This document shows, one piece after another, positions 13,092 through 25,730 of a DNA stretch of 64,000 nt. The DNA is taken from assembly GCA_020086605.1 (NCBI GenBank), contig JACBWW010000048.1, positions 2,558,012 through 2,622,011 on the forward strand. The letters run 5' to 3'. Source of the stretch: Lanius collurio (Eukaryota; Chordata; Aves; Passeriformes; Laniidae). Each line of letters starts with the position of its first letter. Position 1 is the first letter of the stretch. The position numbers were made by a program, and so were the translations under genes. The notes under the pieces are model-generated. The model was not told the origin of the DNA and did no database searches. It saw only the letters and a list, made by a program, of their open reading frames with translations.

Positions 13092-15241
13092 CTATAAGCA
13101 AACAAAGACTAAGTTTTAAAAAAAAACAAACATAAGGGGATATTTCAGTTAAACAGTAACTACAGTTTATCCATGCTACAACTCAGATCAATCAAAATAA
13201 CCACTTATCTGTCTGCCAAAATCAACTTGCAGCTGCTTCATGGTGCAAAATATTAATTTTCGAACATTTCTATTTTTGTATTGGAAATTTACAGATATGT
13301 AGTCTCATGTAGTTATTAGATACCTCTCACAGTGTTATGCACAAAGGACTACAAGGTAATTTTGGATCCTAACAGTGTCTGTAGGGTTTTGTTTCAAGGA
13401 ATGGTCAACACAGAGTCTAATGTTTGAAAGGAGCAAGTGAAAGCTTCTGGAGAGGCAGTTGCTTAAGCAGTACATAGAGACATAGATATAAGAACCTGAA
13501 AAGCCATGTTATACAACCAGAAAAGGCCTTTAATGTAAAAAATTGGCATCTTTAATTACCAATGCTGCTATAAAATCTGAAGGCACTGGAAGGTGATATT
13601 CTGATTTGTGAAGAAAAAAATACATGTAAATACATGTGAAGAAAGACACAAGAACTTAAGTAATAGATGAATATAACCCTGAGTAATAACCTTGAAATTG
13701 CCTCAGCAAACAGTGTTTCATTTTACAGTGACCCTCTAAAGAACATCTTGAAAAGAAGCATCCAGACCTAGCAATAAACGTGTTTGTTTCACTAACATCC
13801 CTTTAAACAAGCACAGCAGTAACAGAAGCAATCTACAAGCGACAAGAACATAAAAGGTTAGAAATAAAGAGAAACTATTACCAACAGTTAAGCAGTCAAA
13901 AATTGACGAATTATGGGTCAAGTATAGGTACATGAAAGCTTCAGAGGTCACAGTCTAATATAATGACTGAGCCACAAAGTTCCATTGCAGAAAAATGGCA
14001 TGGGTAAGTATTAGAGTATACTAATGCCTGTGGAATAAAACATCCCTGAACATCTAAAGAAATATCACTTCATCTTTCCTTCCAAGTTCATCACTGTCTT
14101 ATATATGTTGTAAGGATTCCCCTCATTACAACAAATGACTGTTTAAAAATGAAGGTTAACAGTAATATTTATAATTTTTAAAAGTTTACCCTATACAATG
14201 ACTGAGGATGGTAGAACCTGTGTAAAAATAAAATAGCAGCTGATTTAAACTACAGTGTGAAGTTTGCTCCAGAGATTACACACTTGGAAAAAAATACAAC
14301 TCAGTGCACTGCAGGCTCCTATCAAGGCAAATGTTCCAGTTTGAGGAACTGAGATAACCATTAATAACATTTTATACATCTTATATTCTGTAGTTAACAC
14401 AAAATCAAATCCCATTCCATTTCTATGTGAATTATGTGTACTTGTACTTATGAGTATCACTACGTGTTGTTTACTAAAGCTGCTGGACAGTACTGGGGAA
14501 GAGGAACTGCTGGTGCTCATGAACTCACACAAACCTTCCTAACTGATGTGGGTCCAGCTACAACACTTTCAGTGTTTCTACTGCCATCTTCACCATATCA
14601 CCAGTAAGGCTCACATGAGAGCATTCGAGATACAGAGTGCTTTTTGGAAGGGCAATCTTTCCACCACATGCTACAGTATCTCATAGTGTAGTCCCCGAGA
14701 CTGTCAAGATAACTAAAAGATTTCCAGCAAGAAATGAACCACAAGCATTTAAAAAGCAGTACAAATAATTAAGAGTTCAGGTAGAGTCTCAGACTACAAC
14801 TTCTCAATTTTCCAGAACAAATGGCAGTATATATTCCAGCATCATCAGGAACAATTTCACCTTTCCTTAGGCTCTTCAGTGTTGGGCTGAGTTTTTTTCC
14901 CCTTTAACTATATTTCTCTGTCACTCTCAGCTGAAACAAGAGGTTCTTCTTTCAGTGCTGAGAGGTGAGAAAAGGAGAGTCTGTTAATCCGGTAGTCTAA
15001 CTATATTATAAATACATGATTTGCAACATATATTCCCATTTCCATGTGAGATTATCTGCAGTGTTTTTTTCTTCTGAAAAAGAAGAGTGTTTTAGCTAGA
15101 AAGCTTCTGAAAGAAAATTTGGCTGCTAAGTTTTGCTACGAACAGTAACATTAAATCTTATGAGCACTAAGACATAAATGTGTCAGCATACAAAGTGGAT
15201 ACAATATAAATTTATGCTTATATACAGTGAAAATTAAGTAC

Positions 15242-15357
15242 CTATTTCAATGCCATCTATAGTAACATGAATGGTATAGAGACCAACAGCTCCAGGAGTC
15301 CAGTTTGCACAGTATGTACCATCATTATTGACTCTGATCAACATGTTTTCACTGGGT
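15242..15357 (-). CDS. MYCBP2: MYCBP2 exon w31 (filamin-type repeat core)
   Basis: Residues 1518-1556. PSENM, IRVNNDGTYCANWTPGAVGL and YTIHVTIDGIEI. The D-G-T-Y-x-x-x-W-T-P-x-x-x-G-x-Y-x-x-x-V-x-x-D-G pattern is the diagnostic filamin repeat signature. Acceptor CCTAG, donor ATAG|GTACTT. Leaves in phase 1, with Asp split G|AT. Confidence 0.97.
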
Positions 15358-15821
15358 CTAGGCATAAACAAAACAATTAAAATCAGTAAACAGTTTCTGT
15401 CTTCTTGGACATCATATATGTTATACATGTAATGATTAGTATAATGTTTAGTTTGGAAATGACTCTTTTTTTCTAGCAGATCATCTAAATACAATTTTTC
15501 CCTTTCCAATGTATTAGCCTCCTTTTATTTACTATGAAAATATAATCCTCTATGCCACATTTATTTATAGCAAATGATAAAAGAATACATTCAGAGAGTA
15601 GCTAATACAAACAAGGAAACAACATTAGAGCAATTAAGAAAAAAAAGATTTTAAATGAAATTTCTACATGTAAGAAAACATAATACTTGTCTTTTGTGTT
15701 TCTACCTTCAGACATGATTACCTGTCAGTCCCACTTGGGAGTCTGGGTGTAAGTAGAAGTGTCAGGGCATTAATTTACATTAATTTAAGTCCCTAACCAA
15801 AAGAAATTTTTTAATGTTTAC

Positions 15822-15877
15822 CTCTTCGGTGTTGGTGAAGCAAAGCGTAGTTCTTCAAAAGAATAATTTTCGTATGC
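15822..15877 (-). CDS. MYCBP2: MYCBP2 exon w30 (filamin-type repeat, 56-base exon)
   Basis: Residues 1500-1517, A followed by YENYSFEELRFASPTPK. The F-x-E-x-L-R-F-A-S-P-x-P motif precedes the last strands of the repeat. Acceptor TTCATAG, donor AAGAG|GTAAAC. Leaves in phase 2, with Arg split AG|A. Human has Val at the first position, by memory. Confidence 0.94.
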
Positions 15878-18325
15878 CTATGAACAGATTAAATTCAAAC
15901 AAACCCAACAGTTATCAGTTACAGCACTGCCTTGAATAAAAGAAAGCAGAGCATTCTCTTAAAGAACATATCAATCTAACATTACACACCCCAGAAGCAT
16001 TGATCAGGAAATCAGAAACAAGTTTCAAAACACAGAAATATACATACACACACAAAAGAGTATCTTCACTGTCTCATTAAAGAGCCATTATTTAGATAAG
16101 AAAGACTGCTACTGCTAAAAAAGCCCTTGTTAAGTCTTTGAATCTCTTCAAATCTGACTTGTACAAAATCCTTTTGAATGCAGGCAGTGCACTGAAGACC
16201 ATGTGAAGATAAGAAAACAAATATTTTGCAGGTCAAATCTGCAAACCAGCCCAGGGGATTTATCAATGAAATCTCAGATCCTTTTTCTTTAAACTCCAAG
16301 CAAAGATGAAATTCCCTCAACACTGACGTGATACTTCCATTCTTTCTGACTACAAAAAAGACCTGGTTCACTTCCATAGTGTCTTGTGAAATCACTGCCC
16401 TGAAAAGCCCTGTAAGTAAGCAGCGGTAGTCCTAGAAGGGCACAAAGTCCCTCAGCAAGAATCTCTCTGGGCTGCAATAGTTGCTAAGTTATCAGATTCC
16501 CCTGTTAAGTCAAAATCAACAAAAGGCGATAAAAACATTTGAACATATACGCAGATCAGCCATTCTGGGTCCCTATATAAGGATATAGGTTTTGGGTATC
16601 AGTCCCCCAAACATGTCATAATTTATTATATATATTTTTATGAAGTGAGAAACTAGATTTTATAATAATATTTAGATGTTTGTATCAAGTACTGATACAA
16701 TGTGCAGGCTTATATAAAATGAAAATGTCAGGGGACATTTGCATTTTACACAAACAAGTATTCTTAATAATGCAGGCAGGGAAATAGAACAGAATATTTA
16801 CAATGTCTTGAATTCATGAAGTTTTAGGTGGAAAGGACTTAACCTAAAAGGAGCCTTGGGAAGATTCTCTGGAAAAGCACTAAATATGGAAATTAAGCAT
16901 GTTTCAACAGGAGAGATGCTGTTTTAATTCTACCTTGGTGTCTTTTCACTTCTATCTTTATGAAGATTCACACTGTTATTATCTATTAAGAGGATTTTAA
17001 ATGACTCTTCCAGTTTTCATTTTCCCTTGGCCTCATTTCAATTAAAAAACGATTACATATTAACTAGCTGATACTAAGCATTCCTCACTCCATCAAATCT
17101 ACAAAAGAGTTTTTGAACACTCTACACTTGCATCACCATCAGCTACCCTAGAGCATCTCATGCATTGCAAGATACACCACTCAAGTGTCATGTGAGCTGA
17201 TTTGACACCTATCACTGAAAAAGAAGCAGTAGGTATCTGTGGACAGTGGCTAGCAAAAATATCATCTAAGTTCTAACTTGGAACAAATAGTGTATTTCTG
17301 CCTCCCCTCAAGTCACTTTTAAAAGAAACAAACAGTAGCAAACCAAGAAGCGATGTTTGCAGTAGCCTAAACAAAGCCAAAATCACACCTTGATATGCAC
17401 ATGATTTAGCAAGTTCTTAAATCGTTTGTTGTACACTACATGGATTTGATAGTTCTTCCACTGATCTTTTAAGACACTATTCAGTACCCAGTTGCACTAT
17501 CTACAAACAGGTACTGCTGCACTACCCTTTGCAAAAAAAACCCAACGCAGTAGCCTGTAAAAGGTGCTGGCTTGCTGGTTCTGCCCCCCCAATACCCCCA
17601 AATCCATACTGATTATACTACTAAGTATTATCCCTTCTGTACCCTCCTGGCTAATCCTGTCTCATTAAGCTGTGCAACTGTTAGTTGTACACATCATCTC
17701 ACATCTCTTAACTGGGTCAGTATGGTACACATATGTAAATTTATTGCATGTGCTATAATATATTCAATCAAATCAATACTAGCTGCTCAGTTTTCACTTC
17801 TTTAAAAACTGTTCCTGGAAAAGTGTCTGAGCTGATCCATTCAACAGTGGCTCATTTCACCAGATGCTGCTTAATACATTTGCATTGATATATAAATCAT
17901 TTGCATGACCTTTTTTACTATACTGAGCTCTTTTCCTACGTTCACCTGCTCTAGTTTTAAATACATATTCACTGTAACACTCCAGCTCCATATGAATATA
18001 CTGGTTTGACTTTCTCTTCACCATTTCAATATGTTTTTATTTCTCCTGAGTGACTCAGACTAAATTGTTAATCAGTCTAATCAAAATCAAAGACAACTTT
18101 TTTATGCTAATCCAGTCTAACTGCTTTACAGTTTAATCAATTGGCCCTTCTGATGTATTCAGTTTACTGCTGGCTCAACTAATACATAATCAAAGTAATT
18201 TGCATTGAATATATTTTCAGATTGTGACCAAAAGTAAATACACATTTTTCCTTCTCTGTTGCACATCTTAACGCACTGTGAATGCTGAATTCTATAATTA
18301 CATTGCTAAAATTGCAGCAACTTAC

Positions 18326-18538
18326 CTTCATCATTGTAATAGCAATATACCGAGCTTCTTTTACTATCATTGGCTCATAGGAGGAATCAAGCTTTGGTGA
18401 AGGAAGTCCTCCAAAGGTCATATCACTGCTGGGGGAAACAGCTGTTGCAGGACTCCCAGGTATCCGCTGCACTTTTTTAACCTGTTCTTGTTGCAGAGAT
18501 GTTTTTTTCTGAGAAACAGGAATAGCTTTGACTTCTAC
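18326..18538 (-). CDS. MYCBP2: MYCBP2 exon w29 (insert within filamin-type repeat)
   Basis: Residues 1429-1499. VEVKAIPVSQKK begins on the repeat; a Gln/Lys/Ser/Pro-rich loop follows (SLQQEQVKKVQRIPGSP, SPSSDMTFGGLPSPKLD), then YEPMIVKEARYIAITMMK. The low-complexity loop interrupts the immunoglobulin fold and contains several Ser-Pro sites. It is the most variable stretch relative to human as I recall it. 71 codons, phase 0 on both sides. Acceptor TTACAG, donor GAAG|GTAAGT. Confidence 0.95.
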
Positions 18539-20352
18539 CTGTAATAAGATGTGGAAGAGGGAACATGATTTAGTGATAAAATAGACACACACACACATTC
18601 TTTTAAATTTGATGCAGTACAGTAACGAAGTGCTTAGAGTATTGGAAATCCAGCTGTGTCAAAACTCCATCTATCTACAGTTAGTCTGCCAAGCCAAGCA
18701 CAGCATCTTGGAAAGATGCCCATCTACAGGGGAGAAGCACCCTGCTGACTTAGCACACCATCAGCACGGGCTGTTGTTCTGCCAGTCCCAGAGCGCTCCC
18801 TGGGAAGCGGCACACAGTCTGGTATGGCTAGGGAATTTTTCCCACAACAGAAAAGTGCAATGAAGTAGAAAGAGAGCCTTCCAAGTGAGTGCACAGATTT
18901 CAGAGTGAATCATCATGGCCTTCATCTGGATGAGCAATGGCCAGATTGGATCCTGGCTGGCTCCGTCACCTCACACCAGCACCCTATGTTTATATTGTGC
19001 TATTCAATGCATGTTTTGACTGACTTTTTCCCCCAGAAGTATCACAGATCTCCATTAGTGCAGGTAACAGCTGCACTCCATTTTCTGACAGACTGACTAC
19101 CTGGAAAATAAGCTTATGTGTTACTCATTCTAAATCTGCAATAAAGTGCAGATGTTTATATATGGCAGGTTTCACACATTGTTTTATCAAAATTTGACTT
19201 AATTTACCAAAATTTACATCACTGCATTGCCCACTGAAAAAGTCCAAAAGAATGATAAAGTGAATTAGGATTTTTGTCACTTTAATACATTTGTGAACAG
19301 TAATTAAATAATAAAACCAGCAATAATTTTGATAATATTTTGACATATCCTTTTCCTGATTGATAGGGTAATATCACTAAGTTTTCTACTTGTTCTGTCA
19401 CTAATTTAAGTCAGTAATCCTACATACAACTTTCACTCAAGAAGTGTTTGTGACTAGGCTAATTCTTGTGTTATTGTTGTAGAACTGTTGTTCATTATTA
19501 GGTTTGGAGCTCACTGTAAGAAAACTCTCAATTATTACATCACATATAAAGAATAGATTTGAGAGGTTTTATCACAGATATCATGTCTTTGTAAACGGTA
19601 TTTCATCTACATTTGGGCTTAAACAAAACAAACTACTCCACAGTAGTAGCAGGCTTTAAAACACAGAAGTAACCTAATTTGTCAGGTTACAACCATTTTG
19701 TGTTTGTTTAGTTTGCATTGCTTTACTACTTAAGTCAAGCAGCCCACTTTTATAAATCCCACAAAGGTTTTACCCCAAAACATGCGAAGTTCTTTTAACT
19801 CTACCTGAGACCGTCAAGAACACCTCCTTTCCAGTACTGAAAAACAGTGGCTAACTGAAGAGGCAAACACAGGAACACCAGTCCTTACCAGTTACTCTTA
19901 CTAATTGCAAGGACTACAGGAACTTCCAAGAATTAGAAACCGAAAAGAGTTCTTATAGTCCAAAATAAAGTAACTATAAGGTGGTCCATCAATGTAATTC
20001 TGATTCTTTTTTTTCATCACAAAGTCTATGGTTTATAATAATCTTTCCTGGTTTACAAATTAAAAAATGGATTGTCACCTTAACACATCATTACCATCAA
20101 ACCTCACTTATTATTGATTATTTATGCAACTACACATATGTAGCTCATCACAGACAAGTTAGGAATTGCATGAAATAGTGCTGGCATAATACAGAATTTG
20201 GTAATTTTGTGGATTTAGAGGTAAGAAAGTCTGACTACAAGGAATTTATGAATGCCACTTTCTGTCCTATACAAGAGTATTTTGTGGAATTCCTACAATA
20301 AGAACTAAAAGACAGCAAGATGAAGCAGAACAACCAAGATTACAATAATTAC
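18539..20352 (-). other. Intron w28/w29 (1.8 kb) with a GC-richer block
   Basis: At about 18660-18990, just upstream of exon w29 on the transcript, the sequence is visibly richer in G and C than the rest of the intron. No repeat family or gene is recognised in it. The remainder is plain intron. Confidence 0.6.
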
Positions 20353-20497
20353 CTTCATATTAGGAACATGAACAACATCCCCATACTGGTCTTTTGTTTG
20401 TACTGTAATAACAGTTGGCCAACCACATCGAATGTCATCCTTATTCAGTATCAATGATGTTTTCTGGGGATCAGCATATGAATCTGGCTGAAGCCAC
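20353..20497 (-). CDS. MYCBP2: MYCBP2 exon w28 (filamin-type repeat, start)
   Basis: Residues 1380-1428. WLQPDSYADPQKTSLILNK, DDIRCGWPTVITVQTKDQYG and DVVHVPNMK. The V-x-T-K-D-Q-x-G-x-x-V pattern is the A-B strand region of a filamin/ABP280-type immunoglobulin repeat, which PHR proteins carry in their middle. Acceptor CTGTAG, donor GAAG|GTAATT. Leaves in phase 0. Confidence 0.96.
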
Positions 20498-20717
20498 CTA
20501 CAGCAGAGAAAACCACCAAACATTAAAATCTCTTGCAATCGCCAAAAGACAAATTCTTACTCTGTACAAATGTGACACAGAGCTAAGAAAGGACACAGAA
20601 CATCTTAATGCCTACATTTTAATGGAAACAATGGAGCCAAATAGTTTTATTTAACTAGTATTTAAAGTAACAATGACAGTTCTATAGCCAGTTAGACAAG
20701 CAACAGTGCAGTTTTAC

Positions 20718-20890
20718 CTTGCGAGTCGTCCACCACTTGATCCCGGTACACAAGCAATGAAATCCTCCAGAAACGACTGCTCGTTGCTTTGTACCTGCAG
20801 TGGAAGACTTCCTTCGAGAGCTTCCAAAATGGTTGGTGAGTGAGATAGGGCCAAGCCCTTCCCAAGAATGCCTGAGTGAGATTTGCACAC
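20718..20890 (-). CDS. MYCBP2: MYCBP2 exon w27 (middle region)
   Basis: Residues 1323-1379. VCKS, HSGILGKGLALSHSPTILEA, LPLQVQSNEQSFLEDF and IACVPGSSGGRLA. The acceptor is preceded by a run of nine A (AAAAAAAAAG), unusually purine-rich right at the splice site, with pyrimidines further upstream. Donor GCAAG|GTAAAA. Leaves in phase 2. Confidence 0.95.
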
Positions 20891-21555
20891 CTTTTTTTTT
20901 GGCAGAGGTTGGGGATAAAAAGAGAGAGACATAGAACAGCTGTTCAGTAATATGCTGATACTTTCCCAAAATGTGACACAATTGGTACAGATATTTTAGG
21001 CACTAAAAACCATTCAAGGAGAAGAATAAAATTTATCCTGATAAAAACTTTAAAAAACGTCACCTCAGTCTATAAAACAATAATTTATGTCAAAAGAGGT
21101 TAAACGACCTTGAGTTGAGAGAGATTCAGCATTAGCTGAATCTTTATTGCACTCAATAAAAGGCCATAAGCAAGCCAGAACAACTGCTATCACATTATTA
21201 GGGACTTGATTAACATCACTGCACGGCTGAAAAAGTGATTTTATTTCTCTATTTACAAAGACATGTAAAAGACTGATTTTGGTAACATTTAAAACTTGTT
21301 AAGTAGTGCAAATTCAGTCAGACATTTGAAATACTTGGTCATCTAACGTTCTATGTGACATTGTATGCATTTTTTTTTAAGCACATTCATTATAAAATAT
21401 GATTTAATGCAAATACAAAAATTCTGCATGATTTTCTTAAACTGTCTCACAACAAGCTGGATTCCATTCTGTTATAAAAACCTTACAAATTATTTTCTTC
21501 TGCAGCAGTCAAAAGGTTTCAATGTAATCATATGCTTAAGTACACTGCAGCATAC

Positions 21556-21605
21556 CTGTAAGGCAGCCTCTTCAAGTATCTCAAGATCCTCTTCAAACTC
21601 ACTAC
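21556..21605 (-). CDS. MYCBP2: MYCBP2 exon w26 (50-base small exon, NAGNAG acceptor)
   Basis: Residues 1306-1322, GSEFEEDLEILEEAALQ: a short acidic helix and the smallest exon in the window. The acceptor is the tandem TTCTAGCAG. Use of the second AG (CAG) gives ...PI-G-S-E, as in human by memory (PIGNELEED). Use of the first (TAG, exon end 21608) would insert one Ala. I chose CAG. Donor ACAG|GTATGC. Leaves in phase 0. Confidence 0.9.
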
Positions 21606-23734
21606 CTGCTAGAAAAATGTAACAGTTGTATTGACACTTCTCTACATATTACAGAACATGAAATTCAACTCAGTTATGCAAAGTGTTTTATACTACAAAT
21701 TTCAAGTTTGCATAATGATGTGTCATACTGTTCAATCAGCAGCTGAAATATTAGTATTTTCAAATAACATAGTAAACATGCAGTACTATGTAGTTCAGTG
21801 CACACACAAAAGAACAATGTAAGCTACACAGAACAAAAATTTGATGCTGATTTTCTTATCTCCAAGACAGTATGTATGGCAAGTTTTTGAATGTGGGTAG
21901 ATACTTTCAGAAAGATTTTGGGAGGTCAAGATGGTTTCTGGGAAGCAGTACCTATAAGTATGCAACAGCTGCTCCCTTTTAAGAGCTTATCTTTGTAAAA
22001 TTATTTGAAAACCTGAAAAACTCTGTACAATGTTGTAAATTATGATTCTGCCTAAAACACAAAGCTCAAATACATATTATTACGCAATATTTATTTCTCA
22101 CAAATACAACTCAAAAGTCTGATTGCAGAGTGACCAGAATTGCCAAATACAGTCTTAATGGAAGACTGAAGCAGATGTTACCATATTTCTACTCTCTTTT
22201 AAAAACATGTCAGGCAATTCTAATAGACAGAAGAAAGTAAGAAAAATCAAGTCCCAAGGCATTTTTAAAATTCAAAGAAATAAAGACATCTAAAAATGGC
22301 CCTCAGAAATCCACCAAATTTGATACAATTAAGAATGTAATAATATTAAATACATCAACAAATGTCACACAGCTGTTTGAGTCCTATCTTGCTCATACAC
22401 CAGATCTCTCTGTTGGGAAGAAGTACATTAAATTCAAAAGTCTTCAACTGGCAAGAAGAACATCCTTTTGAACGTGGTAATTCAAACAGCATTTGGGTTC
22501 AACTCTCAAAGAAAGTAACTTAACTGCACATTTTATTTCAAATTTCCACGTGATAGCATAAAGTCAACCTATGTGTCACCTACTTTCCCTTCTCGTTTTT
22601 GGCATTTAAACAACACAAGCAAAAAAAGTTCCCTAGAGAGAAGGACAAAGTATTATAAAATATGGGAGATTAAGTTAGAAAGATTTCAATTCCATCTTTT
22701 TGTTGATGTTGTACAGAAGATGATAAAGGGGTGTTGTGGAAGTCAACAAAACTAAAGAGTTGGAGGGATAACAGATGAGGGCACTATTTAACCTGCAGAA
22801 TTGCCTGTACTTTGGAGAGTGAAATACAGATCTACCAGTGCAACTGAGGTGCCTCCTTGCAACATAAAGTAAGAAATTTGTACACAATCCAAATACACAA
22901 GCAAAATACTGGTTTAAAAAATGCAAAGTAGGTTTTGTGATTATAACTCCACACTTATCAGTGCTCTCCTGCTCATTGATCTATGCTTCCAGTGTAACAG
23001 TACCTGAGCTCTCATTTGTGCTCCTAAATTAAAACATCAAAAAGATATCCTACTATATGTTATGAACCTGTTTTTCCTATATACTGATGCTATTTAAGAG
23101 AAATTATATTACACATAATATGGCTGCATCATTAGAAGCTCTAATTCAATCTCCATATCCAAATAATTTTCATAAACTCTTTTTTCCTTACTTTTAAAAT
23201 TGCAGCTGGGTCACTATAAACCTTTATTTGCTGCACTTGCTGTAAAAGTACATAATTTCTAACTGAAAAAAAAGCTACAGTAGAGATATTTTTAGCTACA
23301 AGGTCTACAGATGCAGTGGTCTCTTTCAATTTTAAGCCAGTAATTTCAAATTCTGCAATTCAATGCTGCAGGATTTTTTTTATTCAGAGAGGTGTGGAGT
23401 GAGGGGAGAAAAAACAGTGAAAGAGAAATACAAAGATTAATACCTGCACATATATGAAGTACTACAAGGAAACTGTGACTCAGTTCATACACTGATACAC
23501 TACCTGTAGATGGGGTGAGTTCATTCAAACTTAAATGACCAGGTCTCCCTCCTCCCCACATGCACACAAAGGGAAAAGTGTAAGCAGAAAATGCCATCAA
23601 CTTAATTATCTTGTTTGATTCATTCAGTTTGAAGAATCAATTCTGCATTATCTCTAATTGAAAGCAACAATAAGCTTTAAATGTACTATTAATTGAGAAA
23701 ACATGGACAATGATGAAATAAAGTATGTTCTTAC

Positions 23735-23822
23735 CAATAGGAAGTGCTAAATCTTTCTTCATCAAAGCTGCTGCACATGATCCTCCTAAATTTGCCAGTT
23801 CTTTCTCCAGCTGAATAATACC
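23735..23822 (-). CDS. MYCBP2: MYCBP2 exon w25 (middle region)
   Basis: Residues 1277-1305. GIIQLEKELANLGGSCA and ALMKKDLALPI, a short predicted helical stretch. The acceptor is AATTTGAAG, a third AAG acceptor with a poor pyrimidine tract. Donor ATTG|GTAAGA. Leaves in phase 1, with Gly split G|GT into w26. Confidence 0.93.
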
Positions 23823-25089
23823 CTTCAAATTCAAAAGAAATTAAAACAAAATTAGTATCTCAGAAAATAGGACAAAAAATGTTTCCCTGGCAATGTTTAT
23901 CTTAAGAAATATCGTGTGTCCAATGTAAAGCTTCTCAGCAACATATTTCTTGCCATACAGCTACTGCTACGTTTTGCTGTGACATAGGACAGCGTACCAA
24001 ACTTTTTAGAATAAAAAGGTATGTTTGAAAACAATTACTTAAAACTTTTCTTTAGAGGATAGACTTAAGGTATTGGCTAGCATGTTTTAGCATTGAGCGT
24101 GCAAAACATGCCAGCAGCTTTGTTTGTAAATGCTTCAAAGAAAATGAAAGGTATATCAATCTACATGGGGGTTTTTTTGGTTAAGCAAAAGTTATTTTTA
24201 TTCAAACACAGACTAATTAGATCTGTAGAAATTATAAATCTGATTTTGCTGAAAGCCAGAGAGACCACTATAGCTAATAATCTTATGCTATGTTTTCTAT
24301 CTGATATGTAAAGAAATTCCAAAGAACCTGACACTCTGAAAACCTGAAGACATGATTTAGCTTGAGCAAAATCCAGGAATAAGATTAGGTAAATCTTCTG
24401 TGAGGGGTGTAGTGTAACCAAGATTCAGACCTTGTGAAGGCCACATGAAGCAACAGGCCCAAAGACTCTCAGGATAAGGAAATACTAATTTTTTGGATTT
24501 ATTATAAAACATATTAAGTGTTTTCACTAATCTCTTAAAATAAGCCAAAGGAATGCATTGGGTCAAGGACAAGAAATTTAATCTTCCTTTTGCAATAAAC
24601 AGTGGTGGAAATGACTCACGTCCTTAAAAGCAAAATGAGGAGACCACAGGGTAAAATCTGAGGTTGCCTAAATGTGCACAGCGTTTCCAAGGAGTCTGAG
24701 TGTTCTGGTGTAAGTAAGCACTGGAAAAATAGTGCAAGTCTATATTCAATTGGTAGTGACAGTAAAATACTAATCACTGAAAGCCCCAAGCCTTAGGATC
24801 TCTGATGCAAGAGAAGTTGAGAATTTCAGGAAATCTTGTATCCCACTGACATAGAAGATAAAACCACAGTATGTATTTGTAGACTGCCACAAACCAAGCA
24901 AAAGGCCACCCCAAATGAATAATATCTTTAACAAAAAGATGTTAAAACTTACATAAAACGAATATAAAAATATTTTGCCAATGTCACTTAGTTATAAGTG
25001 AAAATCTAAATATTTTTATCCTCAGAAAATAGCCTTATAGGAGAGATTTATTAGGTGCAGCAACTATAACTATCTCACTTTTTCCTTAC

Positions 25090-25208
25090 CTCATCAGATC
25101 CTGGACTAAATTCATATCCAATTGCATAACATTTGAAACCATAAAAACAAGCTTTTTCATCTTTCACATAGTCTGATGCAGTCTCCAGAGAAAAAAGAGC
25201 TTCATTCC
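25090..25208 (-). CDS. MYCBP2: MYCBP2 exon w24 (middle region)
   Basis: Residues 1237-1276. GNEALFSLETASDYVKD and FYGFKCYAIGYEFSPGSDE. Continues the beta-rich module of w23. Acceptor CTTTAAG, another AAG acceptor; donor TGAG|GTAAGG. Leaves in phase 0. The intron to w23 is 296 bases. Confidence 0.95.
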
Positions 25209-25504
25209 CTTAAAGAAGTAAAAGGATAAATTAAATAAATAATATATTCCTCTTGTTTTTGTATGTTTCTTTTACATATATACACAAAACCCAGTCTTTA
25301 TATGCAAAATGTGAATTAAAACCATTAGAAGAGCAGATAACACTTCAAGCAAGAAACCTACTATAAACATAATCAACTTGCCAGCTTGTATAAAGATCCT
25401 TCTTCAACTTTGTTTGCTAAGATAATTTTGCAGAAAAATGAAGCTTCCTTTAATTATTTTAGTAACTCACATTACTAGTAATTACGTCAGTATCTATTTA
25501 TTAC

Positions 25505-25730
25505 CTGGCAATACTAATACCATGGTAGGCCATCCTGAAGATCCAGAGAACTTTTTCAGTTCTATCCATGAATTAAGGTTTTCATGAACAGAAGTATGCT
25601 TTGGTCCAAATCCCAGGCTCTGTGCAATTCTGACAGGAATTAGTAAACGAAGAACATCCTCTGACTGAGCAGTGCCACACTGAGTGTCAAACTCTATTGT
25701 TATCCACCGGACACATTCAGGAAAAGTCAC
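25505..25730 (-). CDS. MYCBP2: MYCBP2 exon w23 (middle region)
   Basis: Residues 1162-1236. VTFPECVRWITIEFD, QCGTAQSEDVLRLLIPVR and NSWIELKKFSGSSGWPTMVL. The V-x-W-x-x-I-E-F-D and W-P-x-x-x-L-V-L-P pattern suggests a beta-sandwich module of its own after PHR2; that reading is inference. Acceptor TTTTAG, donor CCAG|GTAATA. Leaves in phase 1. Confidence 0.96.

Noticed and set aside
14245..14532. Minus-strand open frame of 95 codons rich in Ser
   Set aside because: It is intronic, between w31 and w32, which already join in frame, and has no homology that I recognise.
16066..16395. Minus-strand open frame of 109 codons
   Set aside because: It lies in intron w29/w30, which joins in frame without it. 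It has no domain and no paired splice sites.
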